Shown here piece by piece: positions 48,213-59,917 of a stretch of 64,000 nucleotides of DNA. This DNA is from Tenrec ecaudatus (taxonomy: Eukaryota > Chordata > Mammalia > Afrosoricida > Tenrecidae), in NCBI RefSeq assembly GCF_050624435.1, contig NC_134539.1, positions 42,006,001 through 42,070,000 on the forward strand. Direction: 5' to 3'. The position numbers and the translations under genes are program-made. Within the stretch, counting starts at the first letter, position 1. Each line of letters opens with the position of its first letter. The notes below the pieces were generated by a model. That model saw nothing but the letters and a program-made list of their open reading frames with translations, was not told the DNA's origin and did not search any database.

Positions 48213-48864
48213 CAAGATGAAATCCTTGACAACCTCAATCTGTTTCCATTTATCATGCCGCCTATTGGTCCCTTTGTGAGGATTTTTGTTTTCTTTACCT
48301 TGAGTCCCGTAATACATAATGAAGGCTGCAATCTTGGTCCTCCTTGTGCTTGGATCCACAATCAAGGCTCAAGGAAAGAGCAGTCAAGAGATCAAAGGAC
48401 GGCATTGCATTAGGTAAGTCTGCTGGAAAAGACTGCTTTGAAGTGCTGAAAAGCAAGGATGTTACTTTGAGAACTAAAGTATACCTAACCTAAGCCTGGG
48501 TGCTTTCAAATATCTCATATATATGTGAAAGTTGGACACTGAATAAGGAAGAATGAAGAAAAATTGATGCGTTTTAACTATGGTATTGGCGAAGAATATT
48601 GAAGTATCATAGACTGTCAATAACAACAGCCACAAAAACTGTCTTGGAAGAAGTAGAGCCAGAATACTAAAGTCGGCGACAATGAGACTTATCCCACATG
48701 CTTTGGACACGGTGTCGGAGAGACTAGGATTGACACAGTAGCTGCAACTATGGGCTTAAATGTGAGAACATTTGTGAAGATGGCGCGGGACCAGCCTGTT
48801 TCGTTCTGCTGTCGGGAGGGTGGCTAGGAGTCAGAAACAATTTGACAGCACCGAATGACGAAAC
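48213..48864 (+). mobile_element. RTE 3' end with inverted 5' part (twin-priming product)
   Basis: 48213-48342 is RTE sequence in antisense ('CAACCTCAATCTGTTTCC', 'GAGGATTTTTGTTTTC'), and 48348-48864 is RTE in sense from 'TTGGATCCACAATCAAGG' to the 3' tail. The antisense part ends, in element coordinates, almost exactly where the sense part begins. This is the structure produced when two primers start reverse transcription on one LINE RNA. Confidence 0.75.
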
Positions 48865-48866
48865 AT

Positions 48867-48990
48867 GGAGGACCTCTGGTGGCACAGTGGATTAAGCACT
48901 GGGGTGCTAACCACAAGGTCTACAGTTCAAAGCCAGCCCTGCTTAGCAGCAGGAAAAGAAAAGACTCTCCACTGCGATTAAGAGTTATAT
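48867..48990 (+). repeat. AfroSINE, truncated
   Basis: Head GGAGGACCTCTGGTGGCACA, 'CTAACCACAAGGTCTACAGT' and B box 'GTTCAAAGCC'. It follows the RTE tail directly and lacks its own 3' half. Confidence 0.85.
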
Positions 48991-49389
48991 TCAATCCTTC
49001 TTCAGTTCTCCCTTATTCCTAAAAATTCAATTATAAAAGGTGATCGATTCATAGAGAAAAGATTAAAAATTGAGGGAATATTTTTCATATTAAGACTGGA
49101 TAAAATCATCAAGCCTTAACATTACAACACTGCATATAAGGGCAAGAATGCAGAAAACCAATAAATATAATAATTCACTGTTAATGGAAGTAGAAGTGAA
49201 TACTGTGAAGACCAAATAAGCAAGGCAGGATATAATTGGTCTTACCATTCCACTTATAGTTATGTGTCTAAAGCAATATTTTCAAAGTTATTCACTGAAG
49301 CAGTTATTCATACTTTTTTTTTAGCCTGGAAATGAATTTCAATAGGAGTAAATTAGTTCTCAGTGAGACACACCATGGGTTCAGCAGTT

Positions 49390-49500
49390 CAAATGAACTG
49401 CTCTAACTACTTTGTGACCTATGGCAAAACATTTAACCTCTTAAACTACATTGTTTATTTAAATCTGCAAAATGGAAATAGTAACTTCACGGTGTCAAGT
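49390..49500 (+). repeat. MIR SINE fragment
   Basis: 'ACTTTGTGACCTATGGCAAA' and 'AAATCTGCAAAATGGAAATAG' match the MIR core. Confidence 0.6.
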
Positions 49501-49606
49501 GAAACAAAATCAAAGAGAATGAAGAAATTGCTGGGCTATGTCACCATCTAGTGGCCTCAGAATAGAATTTTTAAATTATTTCTTTAATGTTTGCAAACCC
49601 TAGAAA

Positions 49607-49822
49607 CCTAGCCCACATCATCCATTGAGTCAATTCCAATCATAGCAATCCTATAGGACAGACTAGCACTGCCCCTCTGTCAGGGAGCCATGAATATTCA
49701 TGAGAGCAGAAAGCCTTATCTTTCTCCTGCAAAACTGCTAGTAAATTTAACTGCCCAGCAGGTACGTAACCCGCTAGTGTACCCAAACACCAAACTCACT
49801 GCCAGCAAGTCAATTCTGTCCC
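49607..49822 (-). repeat. AfroSINE, antisense, plus a second tail stub
   Basis: The main copy spans 49607-49780 ('CCATTGAGTCAATTCCAATC', 'CTATAGGACAGACTAGC', 'CTTTCTCCTGC'). A second antisense tail ('CACTGCCAGCAAGTCAATTC') begins at 49788, so two insertions are head to tail or one is partly duplicated. Confidence 0.7.
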
Positions 49823-49923
49823 TTACTATTTGCAAAGCCTTCTTTAAAGTACATACAGAAGGAAGAAAATGCACCAACAATTTACAAACAGGAGGATTTT
49901 GTGAGCAGTTAATACTATTACAT

Positions 49924-49945
49924 ACACACACACACACACACACAC
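49924..49945 (+). repeat. (AC)n microsatellite
   Basis: About eleven uninterrupted AC units. Confidence 0.97.
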
Positions 49946-50059
49946 TTTGTTCTGCCATAATTGACTCCACCTTTTCTGTCCCCATCTGCAGGTTTACATA
50001 AGATGGACTGTAGAAAAGTCCTTGACATTTGCTTCCAAATATTAATTAAATCACCATAG

Positions 50060-50570
50060 GTGCAAAGAACCTGTCTGCCAGTGATGATGGCGATGACTCA
50101 GGACTGGGCCCTGTTCCATTCTTTTGTGGTCAACATGGGAGGGGGGAAACTCAATAGCACCGCTACCACCACCAATTTCCTATAAGCACTACCCGCTTGT
50201 CAGTTTTCTGTTCTGAGGTGTGTTGCCTGTTGCTTCAATGCTGGAAGCTGTGTCACTAGTTATGTCCAAGATCAGGAGGGTCACCCAAGGCAGACAGGTT
50301 TCAGCAGACCTTCCACAAAACATCGAGGAAGAAAGCCCTGGGCGTCTACTTCTGAAATTAGTCCAATGGAAACATGATAAACAACAATAGACTATTGTTG
50401 GCTGTTGGAATGGAAGATGAAGCCCTAGATTAGAAGGCACTCCAAATACAAAGCGGCCACCACAGTGGTGAGCTGAAGATGCCACTGGATTGGACAGCAT
50501 CTCCTTGTGTTCTACTCGTGGCCCCCATGAGCTGAAGCAACTCGATGGCAATGAACTTGTGATAAAGCCA
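50060..50570 (+). mobile_element. RTE-derived composite (5' UTR-like joined to 3' tail)
   Basis: 'CAGGAGGGTCACCCAAGGC' and 'GACAGGTTTCAGCAGACC' resemble RTE 5' UTR sequence, followed after about 150 bp by the RTE/AfroSINE tail ('GAGCTGAAGCAACTCGATGG'). The coding region is absent, so it is either a deleted LINE or a SINE built from RTE ends. Confidence 0.5.
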
Positions 50571-51075
50571 AGTAAAAATACCTCCAGGAAGACGGATTCC
50601 TGTCTCCCTTGGATAATTTCTGCCCTCTTTCAAGTGGTATCAGTTATAATGTGAGGCTGAAAGAATGCTGACCAACCCAACTTTGCATATTATAAAAAGT
50701 GGGAGTCTTAAGTATGGGGAACAACATGGTGACAAACAACTCCCCCCACATACTTCTATTAAGGGCACAAATCTGGAAAATTAGTAAAGACAAAGATAAG
50801 AGTGTGTCCCAAAACCAAACCGAAAAAGAAATCAAGAAATTATAGCAATAAAAATATGTTTGCAAAAAGAAAAAAATGACTATGCCTATAGTTTATGAGT
50901 GAGCAATTCTACTGTGAGGAATATTCTCTAGAAAAGTTCTTTTAAAAAATATTTACTCATTTACAATATAAACATTTAATTCTATCAGCATTACTCTAAA
51001 CATACTTTCACAACATTGTACAAATTTTGATATATTTTTTCATTAAGTTAAAATATTTAAAGATCTTCCATTATG
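50571..51075. other. Unassigned AT-rich DNA
   Basis: Nothing recognised. Confidence 0.3.
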
Positions 51076-52714
51076 CTTTAACTTTTTATTGTGATTTGAG
51101 TGAAAGTTTAAAGAATAAACTGATTTTCCATCCAAGAGTTCACACACATTTTGTTCTGTGACCTGGATTTCAGCCCTGACACGATAACAGCCTTCTCCCC
51201 ACTTCCACCCGTTTCCATTCATCCTTCTCTCCTGCCCTTTCCAGCCTTCTGATCCCTGTTCCTGGGCCAGTGCTGCCCTTCAGGTCTCATACGGTTGTTT
51301 GGGTGGAGGCGTGCGCCCATTCATTCGTTGGATTCCTGTTGTTATTCATCCTTCAGACCTGCTCTTTGGCGAAAAGCGAGCCAGCCATGGGAGGGAGTTC
51401 AGTTCTAGGCCCGACTAGAGACTCACGATGACTGAGAGTTGTCATCCCAGGACTCCACCAGTCTCTAGTTGACCGGTAAGTCTGTTTTTGATGTTGGTGG
51501 TCTGTATTTCCTTCCTAGTCAATCCAGTACCTCCTAGTGTGAGCTCTTTCTGTGCAGCCAGCAGTGGGAGAGGGACACGGTGGAATTCTGATCTCACGGC
51601 GGCGGAGGGTGAGGGTCACGTGATCTATTAGCATACTCATACATGGAGTGATTAGTGTTATTATATGATTGGGTAGGCCATAGTATTGACCTCTGTTGTT
51701 TTTAACCATATGTTTCTCCCGGTGTCTTTTTGTGCTGACTTCTTAACTGTGTATTGCTTTTTCCTTTGGCCACAATAATCCATGTGGACCTTCCTTTTAG
51801 TGATCTACTTTAGTTCCCCTTCCTAGGTGTAAAGACGTTTTAACAAGCATCCTTTGAATAAGAGTTTATTTCTCTAAAAAGCACATTATATTCTTAGTGT
51901 TCACCTGTCTTGCTTACTGAAAGCAGAGCCACAGAGGTGAGTTCCGGGTCAGAGGGTGATTACTGGCCATCGTCTGGAGGGGACCACCAGTTTCTATCGA
52001 ACCTGTAAGCCTGATATTTTTAATAAGTTTGAGTTTTCTCCTACACTTTTCTCCCACTCTATCCAAGACCTTCTCATGTGGTTCTTTTGAGAGTCTGTCA
52101 GGGTATCCTGGCACCATCTGAATCTTCGGGTCTCAGGGTCAGGAAGGCTGATATTATTCACATGACTCACTGGTTCATTAGCTGATGGCTTCCATTCCAT
52201 TTTAATTTTATTTTCTCCAAGATAGGTGCACCTCTTAGATGGTCACTCATGATCATTTAAGACTCTAATTGCTATACAACAAAGTTGGAGATAAAGCATT
52301 TTGTAGATGACATTATGCCATTAGAGCATTGTGTCTCCTGGGACTAGTCCAGAGCTCAGAAGCCCAGTGATCAGTTCCCTGAAGATGTTTGGTATGGCTA
52401 AGAAACATTTCATAACTATGCCCCTGTGTGTTCTACTGCATTGTGGATAAATTTACAGCATAGGTAAATATAGATATAGAAATCATTTCTGTCTCATCTA
52501 TATACTCCTTCCCATACCTGTTCATATTGCATATCTATCTATACTTCTATTCATAGGTTATTATTGAAAAATAGTGTGTTGCATTTACCTCTATTTCTTT
52601 TCATTTTTATACTCTTCCCAGTGTCTTTCTTTGCTTCATCATCTTTTGCTTACCTCACTCTTTTTATTATTGCCTGCTCCTCACCCAACTTAATATATGT
52701 CTACAGAGTAGGGA

Positions 52715-53075
52715 TACCAGGAGAGTAAGGAGGAAGTGAAGGGGAGGAGGGGAGGAAGGGGGAACCCATCTCAATGATCGATGCATAACTCCCGCACCCT
52801 AGCCCCACGGGGATGAACAACAGAAATGTGGGTGAATGGAGACTGTGGTCAGTGTAAGATATGAAAACAACAATAAATTATAATATATCAAGAAGTCCTG
52901 AGGGTGGGAGGTGGGAAGGGAGGGAAAAAAGAGGAGCTGATACCAAAGGGTCAAATTGAAAGTAAATGTTTAGGAAATTACGATGGCAACATATACACAA
53001 ATATGCTTGATGCAATGGATGTATGGAATGTTGTAAGAGCCCCCAATAAAATGATTTTTTTAAAAGGAAGATATT
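52715..53075 (+). mobile_element. LINE tail family T, about 360-bp copy, sense
   Basis: Ends GAGCCCCCAATAAAATGATT then T and A runs at 53043-53075, the sense 3' end of the family. 'GATGAACAACAGAAATGTGG' and 'AAGAGGAGCTGATACCAA' are shared with 60889-61178. The AATAAA just before the end would serve as the element's own poly(A) signal. Nested in the L1 3' UTR. Confidence 0.85.
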
Positions 53076-54700
53076 TTTATGGTCCAGACCAGGACCACTC
53101 ACAATTTACTGAGCTAAACAAAACAACCTAGCTCCAGCAAGTGGGTTCCCAATCATGGCAGCTCCACGCATTGCACAGGATAGCTTCTGTCAATGCTGGC
53201 ATGAGAGGACACCTCCGTGTTTTGATTTGCACCTAGAGGATGGCTAAGGGTTGGAAACGTTTCCTCGTGTGTTTGTTGGCCACCTGAATGTCTTCCCTTG
53301 GTGAGTTTTTGTTCGTATCCTTTGCCCATTTTTAAATTGGGTTGTTTGTCTTTTTCGTCATTGAAGTGTTGACATTTTCTATGAATTGTCGATGGGTATC
53401 TTGCCCAAGATTCCATTGTCAAATTTTTCCAGTATGTGAACTCTCATTTTATTCTTTTTTGGGGAACATTTTGATAAGCAAAATGTGTAATTTAGGGAAT
53501 TCTAGGTTATCTAGTTTGTCTTCTTGCTGTTTGTGCTTTTAATTATGTTGGAGAATGCATTTATCACACATAAGTACAAATTAAGTTTCTCTCCTTTTTT
53601 TCACTGATAGTCTATATAGTTTTACGATCAGGTTTTAAATCTATCTTGAGTTCATTTTTTATTATGGATATGGATCCTGCTTCATTTTTTTCTGCAAATA
53701 GACACTCAATTTTGCCAGTACCTCTCCACAATTCACTATTTCTCAATTCTGTTCCCTTGGTCTATGTGTCTGCTATTGTCCAGTACTGGCTGTTTTGACG
53801 ACTTGGGTCCTGGGTTTTTAAATCAGGAAACATAAAGTCCATGTTATTCTTCCTCTTAGTACTGCTTTGCTTATCTGAGGCTTCTTTCCTTTCCATATAA
53901 GGCTGATGATTAGTTTTCCCACTTTTTAAAAAAATGATGATGAAATATGGATCAAGAATACATTATATCTCTCGCACGGTATTAACATTTTTGTGTCAAA
54001 TCTTACCATCCATGAATATAGTATATTCTTCCATTTATGCAAGTCTCTTTTGTTTCTTATAATAGTATTTTATCGGTTTCCTTGTTTAGGTCTTTCTTAT
54101 CTACGGATAGAACTATTCCTAAGTATTTCAACTTGGGATGAGTGACTGCTATAATGTGGTATTGTTTCAGTATTTCCTTTTCATAGTACCCTTTGCTATT
54201 GTAAAAGAATTTGACTGCTTTTTGGTTTTTTTTACACTATTCCCTGCCAAATTGCTGAATCTTTCAAACAGGATCAGTAATTTTCTTTCTGAGTCTTTGG
54301 GATTTTCAGTGAACAAGCTTATATCAATTGTAAATACAGATAGTCTGTGCCAATAGATGTGCTTTTTATTTCTTTTTTCAAAATTATTATTCTGGCTAGG
54401 ACTTTCAATAAAGTAATGCGTAACAGGCATGATAAAGACTATCCTTGCTGGGTTCTCATTAAAAGTGAGAAGACTTTCAGTCTCTACATTAAAAGCAGAG
54501 TTGGCCATTGATTTTATATACATATTCTTTTAATTATGTGACGGAATTTCCCTTCTAGTTCACTTTGTTGATCATTTTTATAAGAAATAGATTTGGGATT
54601 CTGTCCAATATTTTTTTGTGTGTGCCAATTAATATGCTCTTGTGATTCTTTTATTTTTATGGTGGATCATGTTGTTTTATTAATATTGAGCCATTATTGT

Positions 54701-55200
54701 TGAGTCAATTATAGTTTATTGTGCCAACCTGGCCGATAAACACATGTGGGGTTAATTGAAGGGCGGAGAGATAAATGGCTCAGTGAGCCTCGCCTTTCTA
54801 GTTCTCAGGTCTCTTGCTCTCTGATGGTCGGACCAGAGCGCAGCTGCCTTAGCCAGCTCCTGGCTTCAGCTAGCAAGGCTCACTTCCTGCTAGACATCCC
54901 TGAGGAAAAGACGCATGGTCCTACCCCAATGCAGCTCTGGATGCTGGAGCACCCGTGTGGAGACCCCTGCCAGCGCTGAGATGCTTACACGTTCACTGAT
55001 TCGGCTTTCCTCCTGCAGTCAGCATCATTGCATCCGTTTTGTGAGATTGGTGTTGGACATATGAGTTAATGTTGGACTTGTGGGCTTGGGCAGCACTGGG
55101 TTGGGATGTTTTCTCGATGTGCACTTAACCTTTATATAAAGCGCTCTATAATACATGAATTTCTGTGGATTTGTTTCTTTAATGTACCCAGATTATTGCA
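54701..55200 (+). mobile_element. LTR fossil, family V (subtype 1), solo, nested in L1
   Basis: 500 bp with TG...CA ends; ATTG target duplication at 54696-54699 and 55201-55204. 'TTATATAAAGCGCTCTATAA' near its 3' end is the promoter-like box shared by the family. It splits the antisense L1 ORF2, so it is younger than that L1. Confidence 0.78.
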
Positions 55201-56119
55201 ATTGAAATTTCTTCTTTGTGATAGGTCTGTTCAAATATCTACTTCAACCTGCATTAGTTTTAGTAACCATTTTGTCATGGTTTTCAGATTTGTTGTAGTA
55301 CAGCGCTTCATTAGGATTATGTTATTATCCTTTTCATTGTAACTGGTTCATTGGTGACATTGCTCATTGCATTTCTTACTCATACAACTTGCATTTTCTT
55401 CTCCTTTGTTAAATTTGCCAGTGGCTTGTCAAATAGACTTTCAAGGAACCAAATTCTAGTCTGCTAGATTCTTTCTAGTCTGTAGATTCTTTCTTTTTGG
55501 TCTTTTTTGTTTCACTTACTCCTGCTTTCATCTTTATTTCTGTGTGTTTTTGTTTGGGGGTTTGTTTGGTTTTTTTGGTTTTGCTTCTCTTTTTCTAAGT
55601 GTTGGAAGTGTTTCATTAAAGTGTTGCCTGTGGTTTTCTTCTGTTTTTATGTTTTTACTGCTAGAAATTTTCCTCTGGGTACTGGTTTTGCTGTGTCCCA
55701 AATGCTTTGCATGTTATGCTTTCATTTTGTTGATTAAAAGAAATGTTATTACATATTTTAAATTCCTTCTCCCACCCATTCATTTTTAAAAAGGAAACCA
55801 TTCAATATAAATACATTTTATTTCTTTTTTTTAATCTTCAAATTGTTGTTATCTGATTTTATAGCATTTGTTCTAAGAATATATTTTGTAATATTTTAAT
55901 GTTTTGAGGTTTACTCTGTGGTCTAATATATGGTTTATTTTGAAGAATGTTCCATGTGCACTGCAAAGGAATGCAAATTGGATGTAGTATTTTGTTTCTA
56001 ACTATATGGTCACATTGGTTGGTTTTGTTTTGTTATTTCATATCTTTATTGATTTTCCTTATGATTGTTCTGTATTTCATTAAATGTATCCTTCATTGAA
56101 GTTTCCAGCTACTGTTTTA

Positions 56120-56287
56120 AGGAGCTCTGGTAGTGTTCTGGGCAAGTCATTGGGCTGCTATTGAACTTTGAAACACACTAGCCACTCATCAAAAGAAAGA
56201 AGAGGCTGTTTATTACCATAAAGACGTACATTCTCAGAAACCCTTTTAGAGTTACTGTGACTTGGCATCGATTCAATGGTAATTTGT
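56120..56287 (+). repeat. AfroSINE
   Basis: Head AAGGAGCTCTGGTAGTGTTC, 'CATTGGGCTGCTATTGAAC' and tail 'GGCATCGATTCAATGG'. It sits exactly at the L1/RTE junction. Confidence 0.75.
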
Positions 56288-56289
56288 GG

Positions 56290-57740
56290 GGCTATCATTG
56301 CTCCACCATTCATCTATGTGTCATACTGCAGTGACCTGCATGTTGCTGTAATTCTGACAAGGATGACACTGGGATTCCAAATACTAGCATAGTCATCCAG
56401 GGTAGACGGAATTCAGTAGATACAGACTAGGAAGGAAGGCCAGGCAATCCACTTCTGATAAGTCGGTCATTGAAAACCATATGGCTAGCAGAAGAACACT
56501 GTCTGATATCGGTCTGGAAGATGAGTTCCCATTGGTTGAAAGGCATCAAAAATACAAGTTAGGTAGAGATGCTTCCCCAATCTAGAGTAACACTTAACAA
56601 CATGAATGGATCTTTATTTGATGATGCAGCACTCATGATGAAAATAAACAGCTGCAAACATCCATTAATAATAAGAATTTGCAATACAAAAACTATGAAT
56701 CTAAGAATGTTGGAAGTCCTCAAAAAATGAAATGGAATGCATGAAGATTGATATCCCAGCATAAGTGAATTGGTATTGAACATTTTAAGTCAGACAATCA
56801 TATGATTACCAAGAATGATAACTTGAAGAGGAATGGGGTCATACTCACTGTCTAAAAGATATCTTACGTTCTTTCCTGAAGTACAATTCCATCAGAGATA
56901 GGAAAATACCAAGATACCTACAGGGGAAAAAAAACAGTTAGTATGACTACTATTTGAATTTTTGTACTAGCTACAACTGTCCAATTTGAGGAAACTGAAG
57001 AATTTTACAACCCTATGCAGGCAGAAATTAATCAAACATGCAATCAAGATGAATCATCAATTACTGATGATTGAAATGCAAAAGTTGGAAATAAACAAGA
57101 GGGATCAATGTGTTAGTCTGGGTACTTTAGAGAAACAAATCCACAGAAACTCATATATAAGAGAGAGTTTTATATAAAGGTTAAGTGCACATCAAGAAAA
57201 CATCCCAACCCAGTGCTGCCCAAGCCCACAAGTTCAACATTAACCCTTAACCCATATTTCCAACACCAGTGCACAAAGTCCTCCTCCATCTCACAAAACA
57301 CATGCAATGATGCCGACTGCAGGAGGAAAGCTGAGTCAGTGAATGTGTAATCATCTCAGCACTGGCAGTGGTCTCCACATAGCTGCTCCAGCACCCAGAG
57401 CTGCATCGGGGCAGGTCCATGTGGCTTCTCCTCAGAGATGTCTTGCAGGAAATGAGTCTTCGCAGTTGAAGCAGGGGACTGGCTAAAGCAGCTGCACCCT
57501 GGTCCAACCACCACAAAGCAACAGACTCGAGAACTAGAAAGGCAGGGCTCACTGAGCCATTTATCTCTCCGTCCTTCAATCAATCCCACATGTGTTTATC
57601 AACCAGGTTGGCACAATAAACTAACTCAATCAGCAATTGGAAAATATAGCCATGATGATAGTATCAACATTGGTAATCACATGATAAAATTGTATGCCTT
57701 TCTTCATCACATAGTGACTTTACCCATGGAGAGATGGAAT
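56290..57740 (+). mobile_element. RTE-clade LINE, 5' UTR and endonuclease half
   Basis: 5' UTR landmarks 'GTCATCCAGGGTAGACGG' and 'CTGATAAGTCGGTCATTG', then the start of the AP-endonuclease ORF ('AACAGCTGCAAACATCCATT', 'AACTTGAAGAGGAATGGGGT'). The GDWNAKVGN-type motif survives as TDD-stop-NAKVGN at 57060-57092. The copy is split by the LTR at 57109-57628 and resumes at 57629 ('CAATTGGAAAATATAGCC'). It keeps the half that the other RTE copies here have lost. Non-coding. Confidence 0.75.
57109..57628 (-). mobile_element. LTR fossil, family V (subtype 1), solo, nested in RTE
   Basis: 520 bp, TG...CA ends (TGTGTTAGTCTGGGTACTTT to AAACTAACTCA), ATCA target duplication at 57104-57107 and 57629-57632. 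The flanking RTE sequence joins cleanly across it. No internal region. Confidence 0.82.
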
Positions 57741-57744
57741 ACAC

Positions 57745-59040
57745 CACAATGTAATATATGTATATATGAATTCTTCCTCAAAGCTATATTTTTTAATGAA
57801 ACAACCCTATCACCTTCAAAGTACTCTCCATTTCACATAATGCATTTGTCAAATCTCCAATTCCATTATTGAAAACATTATTCAAACTCATCTGTTTAGA
57901 TGGCTGAAAGCACCTCCCTCATTTTTTCTTCGTCTCCTCTAACTCGTCAAATTTATCATTCCATGCCCCTCTTCATTCACAGAAACAAAAAGAAATTGCA
58001 GGGAACAAGGTCAGGTGAGTTAGGTGTGTGGGGCAAGAAGAGCATGCTGTTTTTTGCCCCAAACTGGTACACTGAGATGGCTGCATGAGTAGGTACATGG
58101 TTGTGGTGGCAAAACTAGTACCATATCTGCCACAAAGCAGGACTTTTGTCATACACTGCTACGCGATTATTTGAGAACCTCTAAATAGAAAGATTGATTA
58201 ACTGTCTGACCTGGTGGAATGAACGAACTCCAAATGCACTATCCCTCTCACATAAAAGAAACAACAACACATGAGTATCATCTTGGTCTTTGATTTTACT
58301 TGAAAAGACTTTTTGGGTGGGGCAATGATGGCATCTTCCACTGGCTTGATTGATGTTTGCTGTTGGGTTGTAACCATAGCATCATGTCTCATCACCAGTA
58401 TTGACCTTGGGGGGGAAATAGTCTGACCTTGGGGAAAAAATAGTCTGGGTCACTTAGCAGCTGTTCTTTCAAAGCACAGCATGTTTCCACTGGACGTTCT
58501 TTTTCCTGGGCAGTCAGAATCCAAGGCACACATTTCACAGCATCCCTTCTCATTCCCAAATCTTCCATTAAAATTCACTGAAAAGAGTTCCAAGATAATC
58601 CAGATAACATCCCCCAGATAACCTCTTCAATGGTCCGTTCTTGGTCTTTAAGCACAAGTGCAAGAATTTTGTCGACATTTTTGTCCATTCAGGAAGTTAA
58701 CGTACATCCATAGGAGGTTTGTCATCAATCAACATTTCACCTTTTTTGAAACAAGAAAAATACTCATACACTTGAGTTTTTCCTGTAGCACTGTTCTTGT
58801 TAACTGTGTTCACTATCACAACAGTTTCTGCAACATTTTTCCTAAGCAGGAAACAAAATTTCACACTCACACACTGTTCTCTGAAATCGGCCAACACAAA
58901 ATACAAAGTTCAAGCAAAAATACTTTTACAAAAAAATTCACTATGACCAGAGAGAACTTTCCAGGTGATGCCACTGGGTGCACTAACTCAGAGAGAGTTG
59001 CTTCATGCTCACCTAGCAGGAAAAATGTGTACTATGAAAG
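57745..59040 (-). mobile_element. Mariner DNA transposon with decayed transposase
   Basis: Minus-strand frames give the mariner transposase order. N-terminal HTH region at 58697-58890 reads 'EQCVSVKFCFLLRKN' and 'GKTQVYEYFSCFKKGE'. A first catalytic-Asp region follows near 58380-58400 (ITGDE-like, then Trp-Leu/Tyr-Gly-Tyr-like) with 'QVKSKTKMILMCCCFF' and 'GIVHLEFV'. The PDL third-Asp region lies near 58000 ('NSPDLVPCNFFLFL'), and the C-terminus near 57810 reads 'KWRVL'/GEYFEGD-like. The spacing fits the D34D mariner layout, about 345 codons. Several frameshifts and stops are evident. I could not define the terminal inverted repeats. Confidence 0.8.
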
Positions 59041-59793
59041 CTCTGCCCAGTGGAGTTTTTTTTTTTGGGGGGGTGGGAGTGGGAGTGTGGGGGGTACTCC
59101 CTCACATATATACAAGCACCGATAACAACACAGACCATCAAAAAATTGGTCATGACAAGTTCAAGTTGAAGCTGAAAATTTTTAAAACAAGTACACAGTG
59201 ACCAACGTGCATCTTTGAGTGTATTCCACGTGAATTTAAAAACCATGTGAAAAATGGATATGGCACACAGGACACTAATAACCGAAAACCAGAGGAGTTG
59301 TGGAACGATATGAAGGATATCAAATTTAAACAAACCAAAAAGGCATTTTATAAAAAATAAAGAGAACCATATGGATTTATGCAGAGACTCTGAAACTTGC
59401 TCTAAAACACAGAGAAATTAAAATGAAAGGAATAAAATTATAAAACAGAAGATTTGAAAGGGCAATTCTAGAAAAGTCAAAGAATATGAATGAAATGGGC
59501 AAGTCAGAAAATCAAAAGTGAAGAACATACTAGACAATAAATCAAGAAATGAAGGTGCTTTCAAATGGGCATGTGTAGTATATGCCTAGAAATATATCAA
59601 AATATTAATATATTTCTCTATCTCCTCAGTTAGGTTTTTTTATTTCTCAAAATTTCTATGATATTTATATAATCAGGGGAAAACAATTCAAAAAAGAAAG
59701 AAAAAATACTGTTTTATAAATAAGACTATGTGTTTGAAACTTAACTACTAAAGTTTCCAAATATTTTTACTTTCTGCATTACTTAGAGATTCA
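59041..59793. other. Unassigned, with a T/G-rich tract
   Basis: A T run then G-rich tract at 59057-59092 may mark the edge of the mariner or of another element. The remainder is AT-rich and unassigned. Confidence 0.35.
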
Positions 59794-59917
59794 ACTTTAA
59801 ATCACATCAGGGATTACATAATCTCTCAGAAGAGGAAACAAGAAAAAAAAAGAGATTTAAATTGGATACCAGTGCCACCACAGGTCCTCTGGAAATTTTT
59901 AGGGCTCAGAGGTAAGA
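59794..59917 (+). promoter_or_regulatory. Conserved upstream block A (copy 2): candidate promoter or first exon
   Basis: Matches 27657-27776 through ACTTTAAATCAC, GGGATTACATAA, GATTTAAATTGG and the donor-like CAGAG|GTAAGAAT at 59911. The donor is stronger here than in copy 1. It lies about 3.8 kb upstream of the OR13D-like start at 63578. Confidence 0.4.

Larger units (their letters stand above)
51080..56115 (-). mobile_element. LINE-1, 3' UTR and ORF2 3' part, antisense, with nested insertions
   Basis: Antisense 3' UTR at 51080-52714 ('TTATTGTGATTTGAGTGAAA', 'CTACACTTTTCTCCCACTC') and 53205-53650 ('TGCCCATTTTTAAATTGGGT'), then ORF2 sequence in antisense at about 53650-56115 ('CTTTGTTGATCATTTTTAT', 'TTGTTTCACTTACTCCTGC'). 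It is interrupted by a LINE tail (52715-53075), a short AfroSINE-like piece (about 53130-53190) and an LTR (54701-55200). The reading frame is ruined by stops. The 5' end is lost where the AfroSINE at 56120 begins. Confidence 0.75.

Noticed and set aside
58658-59125. 155-codon plus-strand frame
   Set aside because: It is the opposite strand of the mariner transposase N-terminal region.
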